Assembly: GCA_002438845.1 (NCBI GenBank)
Contig: DJRG01000089.1
Span: forward strand, 1-64,000
Direction: 5' to 3'
Length of the DNA stretch: 64,000 bases
DNA from: Bacteroidales bacterium UBA6366
GTDB lineage: Bacteria > Bacteroidota > Bacteroidia > Bacteroidales > UBA932
Numbering within the stretch: position 1 is the stretch's first letter; each line of letters opens with the position of its first letter. Position numbers and translations under genes: made by a program. This document shows, in pieces, positions 9,543 through 17,760 of the stretch. Under the pieces are notes generated by a model. That model saw only the letters and a list, made by a program, of their open reading frames with translations. It did no database searches and was not told the origin of the DNA.

Positions 9543-9591
9543 TAATTTTGCGCCACCCTGCTCATCACCTTGGAGCAGGGTGGTTCTTTTT
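9543..9591 (+). terminator. Intrinsic terminator of PUL1, preceded by a -7-like box
   Basis: Perfect 11-bp stem CCACCCTGCTC (9553-9563) / GAGCAGGGTGG (9573-9583) with a 9-nt loop, followed by TTCTTTTT. TAATTTTG at 9543-9550 matches the -7 consensus and ends 2 bp before the stem, the same arrangement as at 5349-5395. Confidence 0.85.
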
Positions 9592-9609
9592 GCCGAAGTG
9601 ACCGTCGGG

Positions 9610-9654
9610 AAGTGTAAAGTTTCTTTACAGTCGGTGTTAAATTTCTTTACACTT
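9610..9654. promoter_or_regulatory. Tandem dyad, operator-like
   Basis: Two similar units lie 22 bp apart: GTGTAAAGTTTCTTTACA at 9612-9629 and GTGTTAAATTTCTTTACA at 9634-9651. The first is a near-perfect dyad (TGTAAAG-TTT-CTTTACA). The outer ends also form an inverted repeat, AAGTGTAAAG with CTTTACACTT. The block lies about 80 bp upstream of the promoter of the permease gene. A regulator binding site is the simplest reading; the protein is unknown. Confidence 0.5.
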
Positions 9655-9730
9655 CGGGATATTCATAAAATAAGGATATCATTGAACTCCAACTACTTAT
9701 CACATTTGGCACAGAAATAGGTTGTGCTTT

Positions 9731-9763
9731 TTTGTACGGCCGATTAAAACCGAGTTATATTTG
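9731..9763 (+). promoter_or_regulatory. Promoter of the permease gene
   Basis: TTTG (9731-9734), 21-bp spacer, TATATTTG (9756-9763): a full match to the Bacteroidota -33/-7 consensus. The expected start of transcription is only a few bases before AAAGGAG (9766-9772), so the leader is very short and the second ATG (9780), 8 bp after the GGAG, is the better start. Confidence 0.8.
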
Positions 9764-9779
9764 ACAAAGGAGCATGACG

Positions 9780-12176
9780 ATGAAATATTTCTTTAGGTTT
9801 CTGAGGAACAATCCGCTCTATGCGGTGATCAATGTGGTGGGGCTGGCGCTCTCGCTGATGTTCGTTATACTGATCGGGGACTACACCTACAGGCAACTCA
9901 GCATCGACAAGTGGCACAAGAACCACGAAAGGATTTATGTACTTGGCACAGAGGGCAGGAACACACTCATGTCGTGGCCTGACTGCGCCCACTCGCTCAA
10001 GGACAGGTACCCGGAGGTGGAGGATGTCTGCTGCGTTTACATGCAGAACGGGAAGATCAAGCACGAGGACAGAGTCTATGAGGAGTCACAGGGCGACAAC
10101 ACCGGCAACATAATGCTCGCGGACTCCAATTTCTTCAAGTTCTTTGACTTCAAGATGGTTCAGGGAGATCGGGAGACCGCGCTCGACAGTCCGGAGAAAT
10201 GCGTTGTCACCGAATCACTTGCCAAGGCCTTGTTCCCGGACGGTGACGCTCTCGGACAGCCGCTCCAGATCGAGGGGACAAGGTACGTCTACGTGAGTGA
10301 CGAGAATGGAGATCCGTACGACAGTTCGCTTGTTTACACTGTCTCCGGTGTCATCAAAGATCTGGACAAGACCGTGCTCCTGAACGAGACAGCTGTCATC
10401 GCCAATCTCGAACGCGCTCCGCAGGTTCTCGGCTACAGACTCCGCAACGACCTGATGGCCAACGGGCCGTTGGGTTCGACACTGTCCTTCCTGATGATGA
10501 GGCCGGGAGCGAACCTCAATGACAAAATCGAAGATCTGACCTCCTACTGCATTGAGAGCAATCCTCTGTTCAACTTCTACGGTGACACAAAGGCCGCTCT
10601 CATCCCGCTCGACGACCTGATGTTCGCGCCTCAAAACACTGGCGCATCGGGGCTCCAGACCGGCGACAAGAGTCTTTTAGGAATATTGCTGGCTGTGGTT
10701 CTGGCCATCCTTCTGTTTGCGGTCACGAACTACATCAACCTCACTGTCGCCAACACCGGTTTCCGGGCAAAGGAAATGGCCACCAGAAGGCTTCTCGGCA
10801 GCAATGGTTTAGGAATATCCTTGGAACTGATCGGAGAATCCACCTTGATGGTGTTCATCTCCTTCCTCATCGGTGGAGCGCTTGCCCTGCTGCTTGAGGA
10901 CAAGATGGCCGTACTCTTCAAAGGGAAGATCGATATCCTCAGGGACATCAACTTCTCCACCGTCTCGGTCAGCCTTCTGTTCATTGTCCTGACCGGAATC
11001 ATCTCCGGAATAATGCCTACAGTCCAACTCTCGAAGTACAAGCCGATCGACGTGGTGAAAGGTTCGTTCCGCTACCACTCCAAGATGGTGCTCAGCAGGA
11101 TATTCATCATCCTTCAGAATGTGATCACGATGACAATGATGACCGCCACCCTGACGATCCTGCTTCAGATGGATCATCTGGTCAAGGCTCCGCTGGGCTA
11201 CAACACCCAGAACATATTCCGTGTCAGCTCCGACAATCCGGAGGTTATGAGAAACGCTCTGAAAGGACAGCCATTCGTCCAAGGAATAGGCTCGTTCTCA
11301 GGCACATCACTTGACGGAAACTACCGATCCATGAGTACCCGTAAAGACAAGGATGACAATAACCTCCTGGTCGATCTCACGACTTGGGACAAGGAGTTCA
11401 TCGACATAATGGGAATCAACCTTGTCAAGGACAACCATCTTTCAGGCGATGTGAAATACATCAACGAGGAACTCGCAGGAAAACTTGGGCTGAAGGACGA
11501 TGAAACAGCCATATACTGGGGCGACGACAGAAACGCGACGCAGGTAGCCGGCATATTCTCCAATTTCCATATGACGAATGTCCTTGATCCTTACCAGCCG
11601 TTCATCATCACGATCAAAGACACGGATGAGATAGAGGATCCGAACTTTATGGTCAAGACCGATGGCTCACCTGACGCATGGAAGAAACTCTGTGACCTTG
11701 TGAAGGAGGTTGACGGGACTTCCGAGGATCTTGACTGGAAAGTGCAGAGTGTGGATGCCACGGTTAGGGCCTCGTTGGAGGAGGAGAAGAACACGATGAG
11801 GATCGTGGGCATATTCACAGGCGTGGCAGTGCTCATCTCCATCCTCGGCTTCATCGGGATGTCGCTGTTCTTCATCAGGCAACGCAAGAAGGAGATCGGT
11901 GTGCGCCGCATCATGGGCAGTACCACGAACGAGGTTCTCTCCCTGCTTCTGACAAAGTTCTGCGCCCCGCTTCTGGTGTCGTTCATCTTCGCGGTTCCGC
12001 TCTCGTGGTTCATCATGGACAAGTGGCTGGAAGGCTTCTCGTACAGAATCGGACTGAACCTGTGGATATTCATAGCCTCCGGTGCTGTCTCGCTGCTCAT
12101 CGCCGTGATCTCTATCTTCTTCCAGACCCTCCACGCCGCCCATTCCAATCCTGCCGACGCCATCCGCGCGGAGTGA
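9780..12176 (+). CDS. FtsX/MacB-type ABC transporter permease
   Basis: About 798 residues with the double FtsX layout found in Bacteroidota: an N-terminal membrane helix (AVINVVGLALSLMFVILIGDY), a large periplasmic MacB-core-like domain (about 45-285), three membrane helices with an FtsX loop (about 290-420: TRRLLGSNGLGISLELIGES), a second periplasmic domain (about 440-670) and a C-terminal FtsX module (VGIFTGVAVLISILGFIGMSLF, KEIGVRRIMGSTTNEVL). The duplicated RR-(I/L)-(L/M)-GS signature is the FtsX element that contacts the ATPase. No ATP-binding subunit lies beside it, so the partner is encoded elsewhere. Such proteins act in efflux or lipoprotein/peptide handling; the substrate is unknown. 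The start at 9780 is preferred over 9774 because of the ribosome-binding-site spacing. Confidence 0.88.
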   Translation: MKYFFRFLRNNPLYAVINVVGLALSLMFVILIGDYTYRQLSIDKWHKNHERIYVLGTEGRNTLMSWPDCAHSLKDRYPEVEDVCCVYMQNGKIKHEDRVYEESQGDNTGNIMLADSNFFKFFDFKMVQGDRETALDSPEKCVVTESLAKALFPDGDALGQPLQIEGTRYVYVSDENGDPYDSSLVYTVSGVIKDLDKTVLLNETAVIANLERAPQVLGYRLRNDLMANGPLGSTLSFLMMRPGANLNDKIEDLTSYCIESNPLFNFYGDTKAALIPLDDLMFAPQNTGASGLQTGDKSLLGILLAVVLAILLFAVTNYINLTVANTGFRAKEMATRRLLGSNGLGISLELIGESTLMVFISFLIGGALALLLEDKMAVLFKGKIDILRDINFSTVSVSLLFIVLTGIISGIMPTVQLSKYKPIDVVKGSFRYHSKMVLSRIFIILQNVITMTMMTATLTILLQMDHLVKAPLGYNTQNIFRVSSDNPEVMRNALKGQPFVQGIGSFSGTSLDGNYRSMSTRKDKDDNNLLVDLTTWDKEFIDIMGINLVKDNHLSGDVKYINEELAGKLGLKDDETAIYWGDDRNATQVAGIFSNFHMTNVLDPYQPFIITIKDTDEIEDPNFMVKTDGSPDAWKKLCDLVKEVDGTSEDLDWKVQSVDATVRASLEEEKNTMRIVGIFTGVAVLISILGFIGMSLFFIRQRKKEIGVRRIMGSTTNEVLSLLLTKFCAPLLVSFIFAVPLSWFIMDKWLEGFSYRIGLNLWIFIASGAVSLLIAVISIFFQTLHAAHSNPADAIRAE

Positions 12177-12474
12177 TACCTTAGGTACATCGTTCCGACA
12201 ACCAAGCCCATAGCAAAATCTGGATTGGAACGGGTGAGCACTCTAATTGTCGTGGCAGTTAATTAACTGTGTGTCAGCGGATACGCACTATATTCCCCTC
12301 TTCTTTCCGGGAGTGGAACATAGCATTAATTTATTATAAATCAACACATTACCTGCCACGGAATTTGCCTCTGAAAGGAGGCACTTACAAAAGGAGCGAG
12401 AAGGGAACTGGCTATATACATAAAAAAACGTAAGATAGTTTACTGTAATAAGTATAACTATTCATAAGATTGAT
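12177..12474. other. Intergenic region without a gene; possible structured RNA
   Basis: No coding signal in about 300 bp. An inverted repeat, CGTGGCAG (12251-12258) and CTGCCACG (12353-12360), encloses about 94 nt containing smaller foldable segments (GTGTGT...ACGCAC near 12269-12288). It is followed by a small hairpin TGCCTC/GAGGCA at 12366-12383. This could be a leader RNA or a decayed element. I cannot match it to a known RNA family. Confidence 0.3.
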
Positions 12475-12482
12475 TACTTTTG
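12475..12482 (+). promoter_or_regulatory. -7 box of the glycine-lipid gene pair
   Basis: TACTTTTG matches TAnnTTTG. Its last three bases are the TTG at 12480 where an upstream in-frame start would lie, so translation must begin downstream, at the ATG at 12501. Confidence 0.65.
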
Positions 12483-12500
12483 CAGATAAATAACGAGATT

Positions 12501-13415
12501 ATGCAGAGGCACTGTTCAGAATATGCGATTGATATAGGCAAGATTGTCAGGGAAAGAAGCGGGAAAGACATACCTCGGTTCTTGGTCAGATGGATGGAGC
12601 GGTTCATCCATCAGGATTTTATCAACGGATTTCTGACACAGGGATATGAGGGTACAGAATTCTGCCGGAAATGCCTTGAATATCTTGATGTCAAGATAGA
12701 AGTCAAAGGGCTTGAGAATATTGATGCCGCAATAGGAGACAACGAGCATGCTCTGAATATGTCTGACAACGGCAGCGCTGTTTCCAAGCAGACCAGTGGT
12801 GCGGCAAACAGGGTCAGACTGACATTCGCATCCAACCATCCGCTCGGAGGAGTTGACGGAATAGCGTTGCTTGGGGTCATCAGCGAGAGGACAGGAAAAC
12901 CCGTCCGGCTGCTTGTAAATGATTTTTTAATGAATATCAAGCCTATCGCCTCGCTGTCTGTGCCGGTCAACAAGATGGGCGGACAGAGCCGAAATCTCCC
13001 TGCTCAGGTCAGGACAATCTATGAGAGCGATGATGACATCCTGGTGTTTCCCGCCGGTAAATGCTCACGAAAGATGAACGGGCATATTCAAGACACCGCT
13101 TGGAGCAAGTCCTTTGTCAGTCAAAGCGTTGCGACGGGAAGGTTGATAGTGCCGGTCAGATTCTTCGGAGAAAACTCGAAACGGTTCTATCGTGTGGAAT
13201 CCCTACGTGAACGGCTTGGCATCAGATTCAACATCGGAATGATGCTTCTTCCGGATGAGTTGTACCGCGCAAGGCACAAACGGTTCAGGATAATGTTCGG
13301 CAAACCGATCTCTCCGGCTGAAATGGATGGGGCACTATCCCCGCTTCAGTGGGCTAAGAGGATAAGGGACGAAGTCTATCGTCTGGAATGGGACAGTGAA
13401 AACATAAACGAATAA
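12501..13415 (+). CDS. glsA: PlsC-like O-acyltransferase of aminolipid (glycine lipid) synthesis
   Basis: About 304 residues. A lysophospholipid-acyltransferase fold is indicated by the NHPLGGVD motif (the catalytic HX4D) and by FPAGKCSRK, which corresponds to the second acyltransferase block (FPEGTRS-like). With the GNAT-type enzyme 30 bp downstream it forms the two-gene pair that in Bacteroides makes glycine lipids: GlsB attaches a 3-hydroxy fatty acid to the amino acid nitrogen, and GlsA esterifies a second acyl chain on the hydroxyl. Related OlsA/OlsB enzymes use ornithine, so the head group is inferred from the phylum. Peripheral inner-membrane enzyme. The start at 12501 is chosen because the promoter -7 box covers the earlier TTG. 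Confidence 0.82.
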   Translation: MQRHCSEYAIDIGKIVRERSGKDIPRFLVRWMERFIHQDFINGFLTQGYEGTEFCRKCLEYLDVKIEVKGLENIDAAIGDNEHALNMSDNGSAVSKQTSGAANRVRLTFASNHPLGGVDGIALLGVISERTGKPVRLLVNDFLMNIKPIASLSVPVNKMGGQSRNLPAQVRTIYESDDDILVFPAGKCSRKMNGHIQDTAWSKSFVSQSVATGRLIVPVRFFGENSKRFYRVESLRERLGIRFNIGMMLLPDELYRARHKRFRIMFGKPISPAEMDGALSPLQWAKRIRDEVYRLEWDSENINE

Positions 13416-13445
13416 GAAGCGGATTTATCAAAATATCAAAAGAAA

Positions 13446-14528
13446 ATGGAGAGGATAATTGACCCTATAGACATACGGCTGATAAAAGAGGAGCTGACTC
13501 CCCGGAAAAAGCTTGGGAACACGAATAAAGGGGGCAACGAACTTTACTTCGTGACCTGGCAGGACTCACCGAACATCGTGAAAGAGATAGGCCGCCTGAG
13601 GGAAACCGCCTACAGGATGGCGGGAGCCAGTTCCGGCCTCTCAATGGATCTGGACAGGTTCGACACGATGGACAACCCCTACAAGCAGCTGATAGTCTGG
13701 GACCCGGAAGCGGAAGCCATCATAGGAGGCTACCGCTACATCCTCGGACCGGACATCAGACTCAAGGAGAACGGCCAGCCCGACATCACATCTTCCCACC
13801 TTTACCGCTACAGCGACATATTCATAAAAGAATATCTCCCGCACGTGATGGAGCTCGGCAGATCCTTTGTGGCTCCTGAATATCAAAGTTCAAGATCCGG
13901 AGCGAAATCGCTCTTCACGATGGACAACCTATGGGATGGCATCACATCCGTGATTCTGGAGCACCCGGGGATAATCTGGTTCCTCGGCAAGATGACGATC
14001 TACCCTTCCTACAACCCCACAGCCAGAAACCTCATAATCCGCTTTCTTGAAAAACATTTCAGCGATCCAAACGGCCTTGCCACTCCGTACAATGCGATAA
14101 AAGTAACTGACAATCCTTTGCTTATGGATCTGATACTGAGCGAGGACGACCTAAGAAAAGACTACCGGCTCCTAAAGAGTGCCGTCATGAGGCTTGGAAC
14201 GCAAATCCCTCCGCTTGTCAACTCCTACATAAACACATCCTCGACAATGAAGATGCTCGGCTCAGCCGTCAACGATGAGCTGGGCGACGCCATCGAGACA
14301 GGGATAATGATCTGTTTCAACGAAATCTACGAGGACAAAAAGTCCAGACACATAGACGCATTCATCAACAATCGACTGAGAGCGCTCAAGAACCGCTTCC
14401 CGTCACTGTCCCGGAACACAGAGGACAAACTGAGGGACAGACTGGAGAAAACCCGAGAGAAAGCCTTCAGGAAATATGCGAACCGCAAGAGTGCCACCGA
14501 GCAATCCCCTGAGATAGATTTCCGATAG
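13446..14528 (+). CDS. glsB: GNAT/hemolysin-like N-acyltransferase of glycine lipid synthesis
   Basis: 360 residues, partner of the preceding acyltransferase in one operon (30-bp gap). The OlsB/GlsB-type GNAT domain occupies about residues 45-210, with IIGGYRYILG and the conserved VMELGRSFVAPEYQ segment. The last about 120 residues are an additional helical, basic tail (RLRALKNRFPSLSRNTEDKLRD). Predicted reaction: transfer of a 3-hydroxyacyl chain from acyl carrier protein to the alpha-amino group of glycine (ornithine or serine possible), the first step in making aminolipids. The resulting lyso-lipid would be completed by the upstream PlsC-like enzyme. Confidence 0.83.
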   Translation: MERIIDPIDIRLIKEELTPRKKLGNTNKGGNELYFVTWQDSPNIVKEIGRLRETAYRMAGASSGLSMDLDRFDTMDNPYKQLIVWDPEAEAIIGGYRYILGPDIRLKENGQPDITSSHLYRYSDIFIKEYLPHVMELGRSFVAPEYQSSRSGAKSLFTMDNLWDGITSVILEHPGIIWFLGKMTIYPSYNPTARNLIIRFLEKHFSDPNGLATPYNAIKVTDNPLLMDLILSEDDLRKDYRLLKSAVMRLGTQIPPLVNSYINTSSTMKMLGSAVNDELGDAIETGIMICFNEIYEDKKSRHIDAFINNRLRALKNRFPSLSRNTEDKLRDRLEKTREKAFRKYANRKSATEQSPEIDFR

Positions 14529-14655
14529 GCAAAGGTCACACGGGGAAGAAGACTTGGATATAGGCATCATATTGTTGACAAAAAACCCTCTCAAGAAACA
14601 GCTTTGCATATTTTTCGTGGCACCTAAAGTGTTAATAATGAAGAAAAACAGTAAA

Positions 14656-14685
14656 GCTCGTGGTGGTGTTTTTGGCACCACGAGC
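14656..14685. terminator. Hairpin between convergent glsB and thyA
   Basis: Perfect 10-bp stem GCTCGTGGTG / CACCACGAGC with a 10-nt T-rich loop. It lies between convergent genes. On the minus strand the stem is followed within a few bases by a T-rich run (CTGTTTTTC), so it is most plausible as the thyA terminator and may act both ways. Confidence 0.6.
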
Positions 14686-14797
14686 CTTATTAATTCATTA
14701 ACTGACAATATGTTATCCGACACGCCTTTGTCGGTGCGCCGTCTTGTTGAGTGCCTTAAATCAGAGACCTTGGAGGCACTTATGCAAATGCTACCGG

Positions 14798-15592
14798 TCA
14801 GACCGCAACGGGGGCCTTGATGGCTGGCCAGGGGTCGTAGCCTTCGAGGGTGAAGTCCTCGTACTTGAAATCGTAGATGGACTTGACATCGGGGCTGATG
14901 CGCATTGTCGGGAGCGGGCGGGGCTCACGGGAGAGCTGCTCGCGGACCTGATCGAAATGGTTCAGGTAGATGTGGGTGTCGCCGGTGGTGTGGATGAACT
15001 CTCCGGGCTTCAGGCCGCAGACCTGGGCGATCATCATCGTCAGCAACGCATAGGAGGCAATGTTGAACGGAACTCCGAGGAAGGTGTCTGCGCTGCGCTG
15101 GTAGAGCTGGCAGGAGAGTTTGCCTTCGGCCACGTAGAACTGGAACAGGCAATGGCAAGGCGGAAGGGCCATCTTGTCAACCTCTCCTGGGTTCCACGCA
15201 GTGACAAGCATCCGTCTTGAATCCGGGTTGTTCTTGATTATATTCACAACCTGCGAAAGCTGGTCTATCGAGCGGCCGTCAGGGGTTGGCCAGGAGCGCC
15301 ATTGGTGGCCATAGACAGGACCAAGATCACCGTTCTCGTCGGCCCACTCGTCCCAGATGGAGACACCGTGATCCTTTAGGTACTTGATGTTGGTGTCGCC
15401 GGAGATGAACCAGAGAAGCTCGTAGATGATGGATTTGAGGTGAACTTTCTTGGTCGTGAGAAGCGGGAAACCTTTGGAGAGGTCGAAGCGCATCTGGTAG
15501 CCGAAGACGCTTTTGGTGCCTACACCGGTACGGTCGTGCTTGACAACTCCGGTCTCCATTATGTGACGCAGAAGATCTTGATACTGTTTCAT
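14798..15592 (-). CDS. thyA: Thymidylate synthase
   Basis: Makes dTMP from dUMP using 5,10-methylene-tetrahydrofolate, in the cytoplasm. 264 residues, exactly the length of the compact bacterial ThyA. Visible signatures: [12 protein letters not shown] at the phosphate loop, [14 protein letters not shown], the catalytic Cys in [12 protein letters not shown], the [20 protein letters not shown] block that binds dUMP, and the C-terminal IKAPVAV. No dihydrofolate reductase gene is adjacent, so folA must be elsewhere. Downstream of a terminator belonging to galM, so transcribed on its own. Confidence 0.98.
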   Translation of the reverse strand: MKQYQDLLRHIMETGVVKHDRTGVGTKSVFGYQMRFDLSKGFPLLTTKKVHLKSIIYELLWFISGDTNIKYLKDHGVSIWDEWADENGDLGPVYGHQWRSWPTPDGRSIDQLSQVVNIIKNNPDSRRMLVTAWNPGEVDKMALPPCHCLFQFYVAEGKLSCQLYQRSADTFLGVPFNIASYALLTMMIAQVCGLKPGEFIHTTGDTHIYLNHFDQVREQLSREPRPLPTMRISPDVKSIYDFKYEDFTLEGYDPWPAIKAPVAV

Positions 15593-15667
15593 TTGTGAAT
15601 ATTCTCAATTATTATGATCTCTTAGAATCTGTTTCGGATCTTAGGTAAATTCAGTGACCGAAAGACA

Positions 15668-15709
15668 GAAAAAGGCTGGTCGCTGAGCCTGTTGAAGCGT
15701 ACCAGCCTT
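15668..15709 (-). terminator. galM terminator whose loop is a dispersed repeat
   Basis: On the minus strand AAGGCTGGT...ACCAGCCTT is followed by TTTTC, a normal intrinsic terminator. The interior is the 20-bp unit GGTCGCTGAGCCTGTTGAAG (15678-15697), which extends the stem through CGCT/AGCG. The same unit recurs at 23382 and 47057. Confidence 0.8.
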
Positions 15710-15727
15710 ATATCAAATGCAAAGCAA

Positions 15728-16780
15728 CTATTTTCTAACCGAGAACGCCCAGATGATGGCCTCGCTGAAGGTCTCGCCCGGACGAAGCACGGTTGTAGGG
15801 TAATCCGGCTTGTTAGGCGAGTCCGGGCAGTGCTGGCACTCGATGGCAACCCCTTCGTAGTCATGGTAGCCACGGCCACACTTGCCGGCTGGGCATCCCT
15901 CGAGCCAGTTGCCGGTGTAGATCTGCACGGCAGGCTGGGTGGTCAGCACCTCAAGCTGACGTCCGCTCAAAGGAGAGTACAACATAGCCGCTGTCTGAAG
16001 CTGGCCAGCCTCATAGTCATTGATCATGAAGCAGTTGTCGTAGCCCTTGCCGTAGTTCAAAGCCGGGAAGTCAGCCTTGATCTCAGCCCCGAACTTCTTG
16101 AACTCCCTGAAATCCATCGGGGTACCGGCCACTGGATCAGGCTCCCCAACCGGAATCAGAGTCTCGTCTGTCGGCAGATAAACCTCCGCGTTGAGTTTCA
16201 ACTCATGGTCCAGAATATTCCCGTTGCCCTCGCCGTTCAAATTAAAATAGGCGTGGTTGGTGAGGTTGACGACAGTTGCCTTGTCGGTCTGAGCCGTGAA
16301 AGTCAGCTTCAAAACATCGTCCTCGCTCCACTCGTAGTGCGCCACGACTTTCAGATTTCCAGGGTATCCAGCCTCACCGTCCTGTGAAAAGTACTGGAAC
16401 TCAACAGCATCACCCTCGACGCGGCTGTCCCAGACCTGATTCTGGAATCCGTCCGGACCGCCATGCAGATGGTTAGGGCCGTTGTTGATCGGCAATGAAT
16501 ATTCCACCCCGTCAAGCGTGAACTTTCCGAGGGCAATGCGGTTGGCGTAACGTCCAGGGCATTTTCCAGCGCATGGACCATCGGCGAAATAATCCTCCGG
16601 CTTGGTGTAGCCAAGAACCACATCCGCGATCTTGCCGTCCTTGTCCGGCACGGCAACCGAGACGATTCCGGCACCAATGCTTGAAAGACGCACAAACGCA
16701 CCACTTTCATTCTCAAGAGTATAAAGGAATATCTCCTTTCCGTCAGGGGACGTGCCCCAAAGTTCCTTGGTGATTTTCAT
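15728..16780 (-). CDS. galM: Aldose 1-epimerase (galactose mutarotase)
   Basis: Interconverts alpha and beta anomers of galactose/glucose so that galactokinase can act; its Leloir partner galK is also in this window at 47.2-48.3 kb but not linked. 350 residues, full family length, with no obvious signal peptide. Signatures: GRYANRIALGKF, NGPNHLHGG, NLTNHAYFNLNGEG (catalytic His), the LPVGE-like IPVGEPDPVAGTPMDF, and the C-terminal GVAIECQHCPDSPN containing the catalytic Glu. Last gene of a three-gene minus-strand run (8 bp after the thioredoxin-fold lipoprotein). Confidence 0.95.
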   Translation of the reverse strand: MKITKELWGTSPDGKEIFLYTLENESGAFVRLSSIGAGIVSVAVPDKDGKIADVVLGYTKPEDYFADGPCAGKCPGRYANRIALGKFTLDGVEYSLPINNGPNHLHGGPDGFQNQVWDSRVEGDAVEFQYFSQDGEAGYPGNLKVVAHYEWSEDDVLKLTFTAQTDKATVVNLTNHAYFNLNGEGNGNILDHELKLNAEVYLPTDETLIPVGEPDPVAGTPMDFREFKKFGAEIKADFPALNYGKGYDNCFMINDYEAGQLQTAAMLYSPLSGRQLEVLTTQPAVQIYTGNWLEGCPAGKCGRGYHDYEGVAIECQHCPDSPNKPDYPTTVLRPGETFSEAIIWAFSVRK

Positions 16781-16788
16781 ATTCAGTG

Positions 16789-17757
16789 TTATTTTAGAGT
16801 TTCAAGATAAGGAAGGACCACTTCCACCGGAGCGTCCTTCATGATCACTTTCTTCTCTGAGTCAAGAACATAGAGCGACGGGATAGCCCGCACGTTGTAG
16901 GTGACATCGGAGCGGATGATGTAACTCTGGTCGTAGCCGTTGTACCAGTTCTTCGGATAGACAGAGGCATATTCACGCCACTTGTCCAACTCGTCATCGA
17001 TGTAAATGTTGACTACAGCGAGTCTTCCGGAAGCCACCAAAGCGGAGATCTCCTCATCCGAAGTAAGACTCTCCATGATCTCCTTGCAGGCCGGGCAGCC
17101 GGGGTTGGTGAAGAACAGCAGAGTGGTCCCGGCCTTGACGCTGTAAAGCGTGTGCCGTTTGCCGGACAGGTCCGTGAATGTGAAATCAGCTGCCGGAGAC
17201 CCTATCATATTCAAGGAACACATTTGGGTTTCAAATGAATATGATGGCTTAAAATCCGGGTCTGAATATTCAGAAACCGCGAGGCGGGAGACGTACGGAA
17301 GGTAAAGGTCTTCGTTGCGCACCGGGGAATTCGGGTCGTAGAGGTACTTGGGTACCATCTTCTCAAAGAAACCGAAGACATTGGAGGAAGTGTCGGAAGC
17401 CTGAAATTTCTCAACCTTGTCGAAGAATCCGGCCATCGCCTTCCTGCCGAAATCAATCGGGCATGTTCCTTCCAAAAAAGTCACATAGGTGCCGAAAGCT
17501 TTCTCAAGATCATCGGCAAGGACACCGTTGACCACGTTGGTATCACACGGATAGGTCTGGCTCAAGAACTTGTTCCAGTAGTTCGAGATGACATATTCAG
17601 CCTTCTCCTGAGGTTCGACAATCACTGCCGGCGGCTCCGGAACAGGCGGAAAGGCATGCGGTTGAAAAGCAGTGGCTTTGCCGTTCCTACGACCTGAGCA
17701 CCCCACCATCACGAGGGCGCAAAGCGTGATCAATGAATATGTCAGCGTACGTCTCAT
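16789..17757 (-). CDS. Thioredoxin-fold lipoprotein (DUF5106-like + redoxin domain)
   Basis: 322 residues. The lipoprotein signal ends LVMVGCSG. The N-terminal about 150 residues after the signal match the helical DUF5106 type of Bacteroidota. The C-terminal about 130 residues are a thioredoxin-like domain with GSPAADFTFTDLSGKRHTL and the redox motif NPGCPACKEIM (CPAC), followed by a cis-Pro-type RAIPSLYVLD. Predicted thiol-disulfide oxidoreductase on the periplasmic face of a membrane; the client is unknown. It lies 3 bp after the Na/Pi cotransporter gene and 8 bp before galM, so it is co-transcribed, although no functional link is obvious. Confidence 0.8.
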   Translation of the reverse strand: MRRTLTYSLITLCALVMVGCSGRRNGKATAFQPHAFPPVPEPPAVIVEPQEKAEYVISNYWNKFLSQTYPCDTNVVNGVLADDLEKAFGTYVTFLEGTCPIDFGRKAMAGFFDKVEKFQASDTSSNVFGFFEKMVPKYLYDPNSPVRNEDLYLPYVSRLAVSEYSDPDFKPSYSFETQMCSLNMIGSPAADFTFTDLSGKRHTLYSVKAGTTLLFFTNPGCPACKEIMESLTSDEEISALVASGRLAVVNIYIDDELDKWREYASVYPKNWYNGYDQSYIIRSDVTYNVRAIPSLYVLDSEKKVIMKDAPVEVVLPYLETLK

Positions 17758-17760
17758 ACC

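Noticed and set aside
9774..9779. First ATG of the permease frame as the start
   Set aside because: The AAAGGAG at 9766-9772 is only about 2 bp from it but 8 bp from the next in-frame ATG.
14554..14820. Open frame of 88 codons between glsB and thyA
   Set aside because: It crosses the intergenic hairpin at 14656-14685, overlaps the end of thyA, and its sequence has no recognisable features.
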